Shown here: one piece after another, positions 12,398 to 14,510 of the stretch
Position numbering within the stretch: position 1 is the stretch's first letter
Layout of the letters: the number at the start of each line of letters is the position of its first letter
From: Anaerolinea sp.
Lineage (GTDB): Bacteria > Chloroflexota > Anaerolineae > Anaerolineales > Villigracilaceae
Length of the DNA: 14,510 nt
Assembly (NCBI GenBank): GCA_020720965.1
Contig: DYNS01000025.1
Span: forward strand, 1 to 14,510
Direction of reading: 5' to 3'
The notes under the pieces: model-generated
The model's input: the letters and a program-made list of their open reading frames with translations, nothing else
The model's database searches: none
What the model was told of the DNA's origin: nothing
Position numbers and translations under genes: made by a program

Positions 12398-14510
12398 ATG
12401 AACTGGCACACCTTCACCCCCCAAGAAAGCCTGCAAACCCTGCAAGCCGACCCGTCTCGCGGCTTAACCGCCGCCGAAGCGGAGCGCCGCCAAACCGAAC
12501 ACGGGCGCAACGAACTGACCGAAAAGGGCGGGCGCACCCCCCTGCAAATTTTGTGGGAGCAACTGACCGCCACGATGGTCTTAATCCTGTTGGCGGCGGC
12601 TCTCGTTGCCGCCCTGCTGGGAGATGCCAAAAACGCCATCGCCATCAGCGCCATTGTGCTGTTATACGCCGTGTTGGGCTTTGTGCAGGAATACCGCGCC
12701 GAGCAAGCCATTGCCGCCCTTAAGAAACTTTCGGTGCCTGTCGTCCGCGCCCTGCGGGATGGCAAACTGACCGAACTCTCGGCGCGGGAACTTGTCCCCG
12801 GAGATGTGATTCAACTGGAGGCGGGCAATCTCATTCCCGCCGACCTACGCCTGTTGGAAGCGGTGAATCTCAAGATTCAGGAAGCCGCCCTCACCGGCGA
12901 ATCGGAACCGATTGAAAAGAACACCGCCGCCCTGCCTCACCCCGACCTGCCCCTCGGCGACCGCCGCAACATGGCATACATGGGAACAACCGTCACGCAG
13001 GGGCGCGGGCAGGGATTGGTCATCTTTACCGGCATGAAAACCGAACTGGGCAAAATTGCCGACCTGATTCAGCAAACCCCGCAGGAGCAGACCCCCCTGC
13101 AACAAAGGCTGGATGCCCTCGGCAAGACCCTTGCCATCGTTGGGATTGTCATTGCCGGGTTCATCTTTGCCATTGGTCTGTGGCGCGGCGATGAACTGCG
13201 CCACATGCTTCTCACCGCCGTCTCGGTGGCGGTTGCCATTGTGCCGGAGGGGCTTCCGGCGGTTGTCACCATCACTTTGGCATTGGGAGCGCAGCGCATG
13301 TTAGCTCGCCGCGCCCTTATCCGCAAATTACCGGCGGTGGAAACCCTCGGCTCTGTCACCGTCATCTGCTTCGACAAAACCGGAACCCTCACCGAAAACA
13401 AAATGACGGTTGTCGTGGCGGATGTTGCCGGGCAAACCCTGGATTTGACCGAAGACATGGAGAGAAGCGGCACGCCCACCCTGCGGAAGGATGCTTCCCC
13501 CCTCGCCTCCGCTTACCCCTCCGTCAGCCTGCTGGCAGTCGGTGCCGCCCTGTGCAACGATGCCCGCCTGGTGGAACACAACGAGGGCAATTTTCACGCT
13601 CTGGGCGACCCCACCGAGGGCGCGATGGTAGTCGCCTCTGCCAGGTTGGGGCATTGGAAGGAAGACCTGGAGGCAAGCCTGCCCCGCGTAGGCGAATTCC
13701 CCTTTGATAGCGACCGCAAACGGATGACGACCCTGCACCGCGCAGAAGATTCTGCATGGGAGCGCTACCAGGTTCCGGCGGGCGGTTGGGTTTCCTTTAC
13801 CAAAGGCTCGGTGGATGGCTTGCTCCAAATCAGTCAGCAGGTGTGGGTGGATGGCAAACGGGAGCCGCTTACTCCGCAGTGGCGCGAGCGCATTGAGCAG
13901 ACCAACGCCAGCCTGGCAGCCAGGGGAATGCGCGTTTTGGGAGTCGCCTACCGGGTGTGGGATGCCCCCCTTAGCCCGGAACGCGCCGAAGAAGCCCTGA
14001 CCTTTGTGGGCATGTTCGGCATGATAGACCCGCCCCGCCCGGAAGTGAAAGACGCGGTGGCGCTTACGCATACCGCCGGGGTGCGAACGGTGATGATAAC
14101 CGGCGACCACCCTCTCACCGCCGCCGAAATTGCCCGGCAGTTGGGAATTTCGCAAAACGGGAAGGTTCTCACCGGGGCGGAGTTGGAAGCCCTCAGCCGC
14201 GAGGAATTGCTGGCGGCGGTGGAGGAAATTAACGGTTTTGCCCGCGTCTCGCCGGAACACAAGATTCGGATTGTGCAGGCTTTACAGGAGCGCGGACACA
14301 TCGTCTCCATGACCGGGGACGGGGTGAACGATGCTCCCGCCCTGCGCCGCGCCGATATTGGGGTGGCGATGGGCATCACCGGCACGGATGTTTCTAAAGA
14401 AGCCAGCGACCTGGTGCTGTTGGACGATAACTTTGCCACCATTGTCGCTGCCGTGCAGGAGGGCCGCACCATTTACGACAACATTCGCAAGTTTGTGCGC
14501 TTTAGCGTGG
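12398..14510 (+). CDS. P2A-type cation-transporting ATPase, probable Mn2+/Ca2+ exporter (3' end outside window)
   Basis: The first 704 codons of a P-type ATPase of the SERCA/PMR1-like P2A group, which usually runs to about 850-950 residues. Seen in order: N-terminal cation-ATPase domain (about 1-55), membrane helices M1-M2 (about 57-100), actuator loop TGES at 166-169, M3-M4 with PEGLP at 283-287 (Glu284, ion-site ligand), phosphorylation motif DKTGTLT at 326-332 (Asp326), nucleotide domain, TGD at 568-570 and TGDGVNDAP at 639-647. The window ends just before M5, so the ion-binding residues of M5, M6 and M8 cannot be checked. GGAG at 12385-12388 precedes the start. Because the unit is under a manganese riboswitch, Mn2+ efflux, as shown for similar ATPases in lactic acid bacteria and streptococci, is the best role; Ca2+ transport is the main alternative. 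Confidence 0.93.
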   Translation, partial: MNWHTFTPQESLQTLQADPSRGLTAAEAERRQTEHGRNELTEKGGRTPLQILWEQLTATMVLILLAAALVAALLGDAKNAIAISAIVLLYAVLGFVQEYRAEQAIAALKKLSVPVVRALRDGKLTELSARELVPGDVIQLEAGNLIPADLRLLEAVNLKIQEAALTGESEPIEKNTAALPHPDLPLGDRRNMAYMGTTVTQGRGQGLVIFTGMKTELGKIADLIQQTPQEQTPLQQRLDALGKTLAIVGIVIAGFIFAIGLWRGDELRHMLLTAVSVAVAIVPEGLPAVVTITLALGAQRMLARRALIRKLPAVETLGSVTVICFDKTGTLTENKMTVVVADVAGQTLDLTEDMERSGTPTLRKDASPLASAYPSVSLLAVGAALCNDARLVEHNEGNFHALGDPTEGAMVVASARLGHWKEDLEASLPRVGEFPFDSDRKRMTTLHRAEDSAWERYQVPAGGWVSFTKGSVDGLLQISQQVWVDGKREPLTPQWRERIEQTNASLAARGMRVLGVAYRVWDAPLSPERAEEALTFVGMFGMIDPPRPEVKDAVALTHTAGVRTVMITGDHPLTAAEIARQLGISQNGKVLTGAELEALSREELLAAVEEINGFARVSPEHKIRIVQALQERGHIVSMTGDGVNDAPALRRADIGVAMGITGTDVSKEASDLVLLDDNFATIVAAVQEGRTIYDNIRKFVRFSV

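Noticed and set aside
13328..14260. Long open frame (310 codons) on the minus strand opposite the ATPase.
   Set aside because: The plus strand encodes a P-type ATPase with all motifs intact; the opposite frame is Gly/His/Gln-rich with no recognisable domain, a typical GC-rich shadow.
1..14510. CRISPR arrays, tRNAs, rRNAs, transposases or phage genes.
   Set aside because: No regularly spaced repeats, cloverleaf sequences, transposase motifs or integrase motifs were seen on either strand by reading; no tool was run.

Overview
The window is a GC-rich, tightly packed bacterial segment with about ten complete genes, two genes cut by the window edges, and short intergenic gaps. The best guess for the host is a Chloroflexota (Anaerolineae-like) bacterium. 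The reasons are the protein flavour, a lipoprotein-type efflux adaptor with no outer-membrane partner, and a C-rich/G-rich palindrome like those scattered through such genomes. This is inference, because no rRNA or other marker gene is present.

Layout. (1) Positions 1-471 (minus) hold the N-terminal third of a phosphoglucomutase/phosphomannomutase. It is divergent from a probable two-gene unit on the plus strand: a PLP-dependent tryptophanase (588-1967) and a serine hydrolase of the class C beta-lactamase fold (1983-3353). A strong intrinsic terminator at 3379-3407 closes that unit. The same palindrome supplies the last codons of the convergent gene. (2) Positions 3369-5881 (minus) form a three-gene unit: an SCP-x-type thiolase followed by two paralogous PlsC-type acyltransferases. 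The last two genes overlap by 8 bp. (3) Divergent from it, 5943-11532 (plus) is a TetR-controlled efflux operon: TetR regulator, two FtsX/MacB-type permeases, a LolD/MacB-type ATPase and a lipoprotein membrane-fusion protein, then a UPF0114/YqhA-type membrane protein. The TetR promoter (TTGACT, 17 bp, TACAAT) is overlapped by two overlapping operator-like inverted repeats offset by 16 bp. (4) From 11561 a new transcription unit begins with a near-consensus promoter (TTGACA, 17 bp, TAAAAT), a yybP-ykoY manganese riboswitch and an intrinsic terminator. It then encodes a DedA-family membrane protein (11747-12391) and a P2A-type cation-transporting ATPase (12398 to the window end, 3' truncated).

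The most interesting part is unit 4. The 3' strand of riboswitch helix P1 lies inside the 5' arm of the terminator, so ligand-bound RNA should block termination: a transcriptional ON switch for Mn2+. The ATPase is then very probably a Mn2+ (or Mn2+/Ca2+) exporter. The placement of a DedA protein as the first gene under Mn2+ control is the part I find least explained by known biology.

No tRNA, rRNA, CRISPR array, insertion sequence or phage gene was seen. No stretch over 300 bases lacks a gene.
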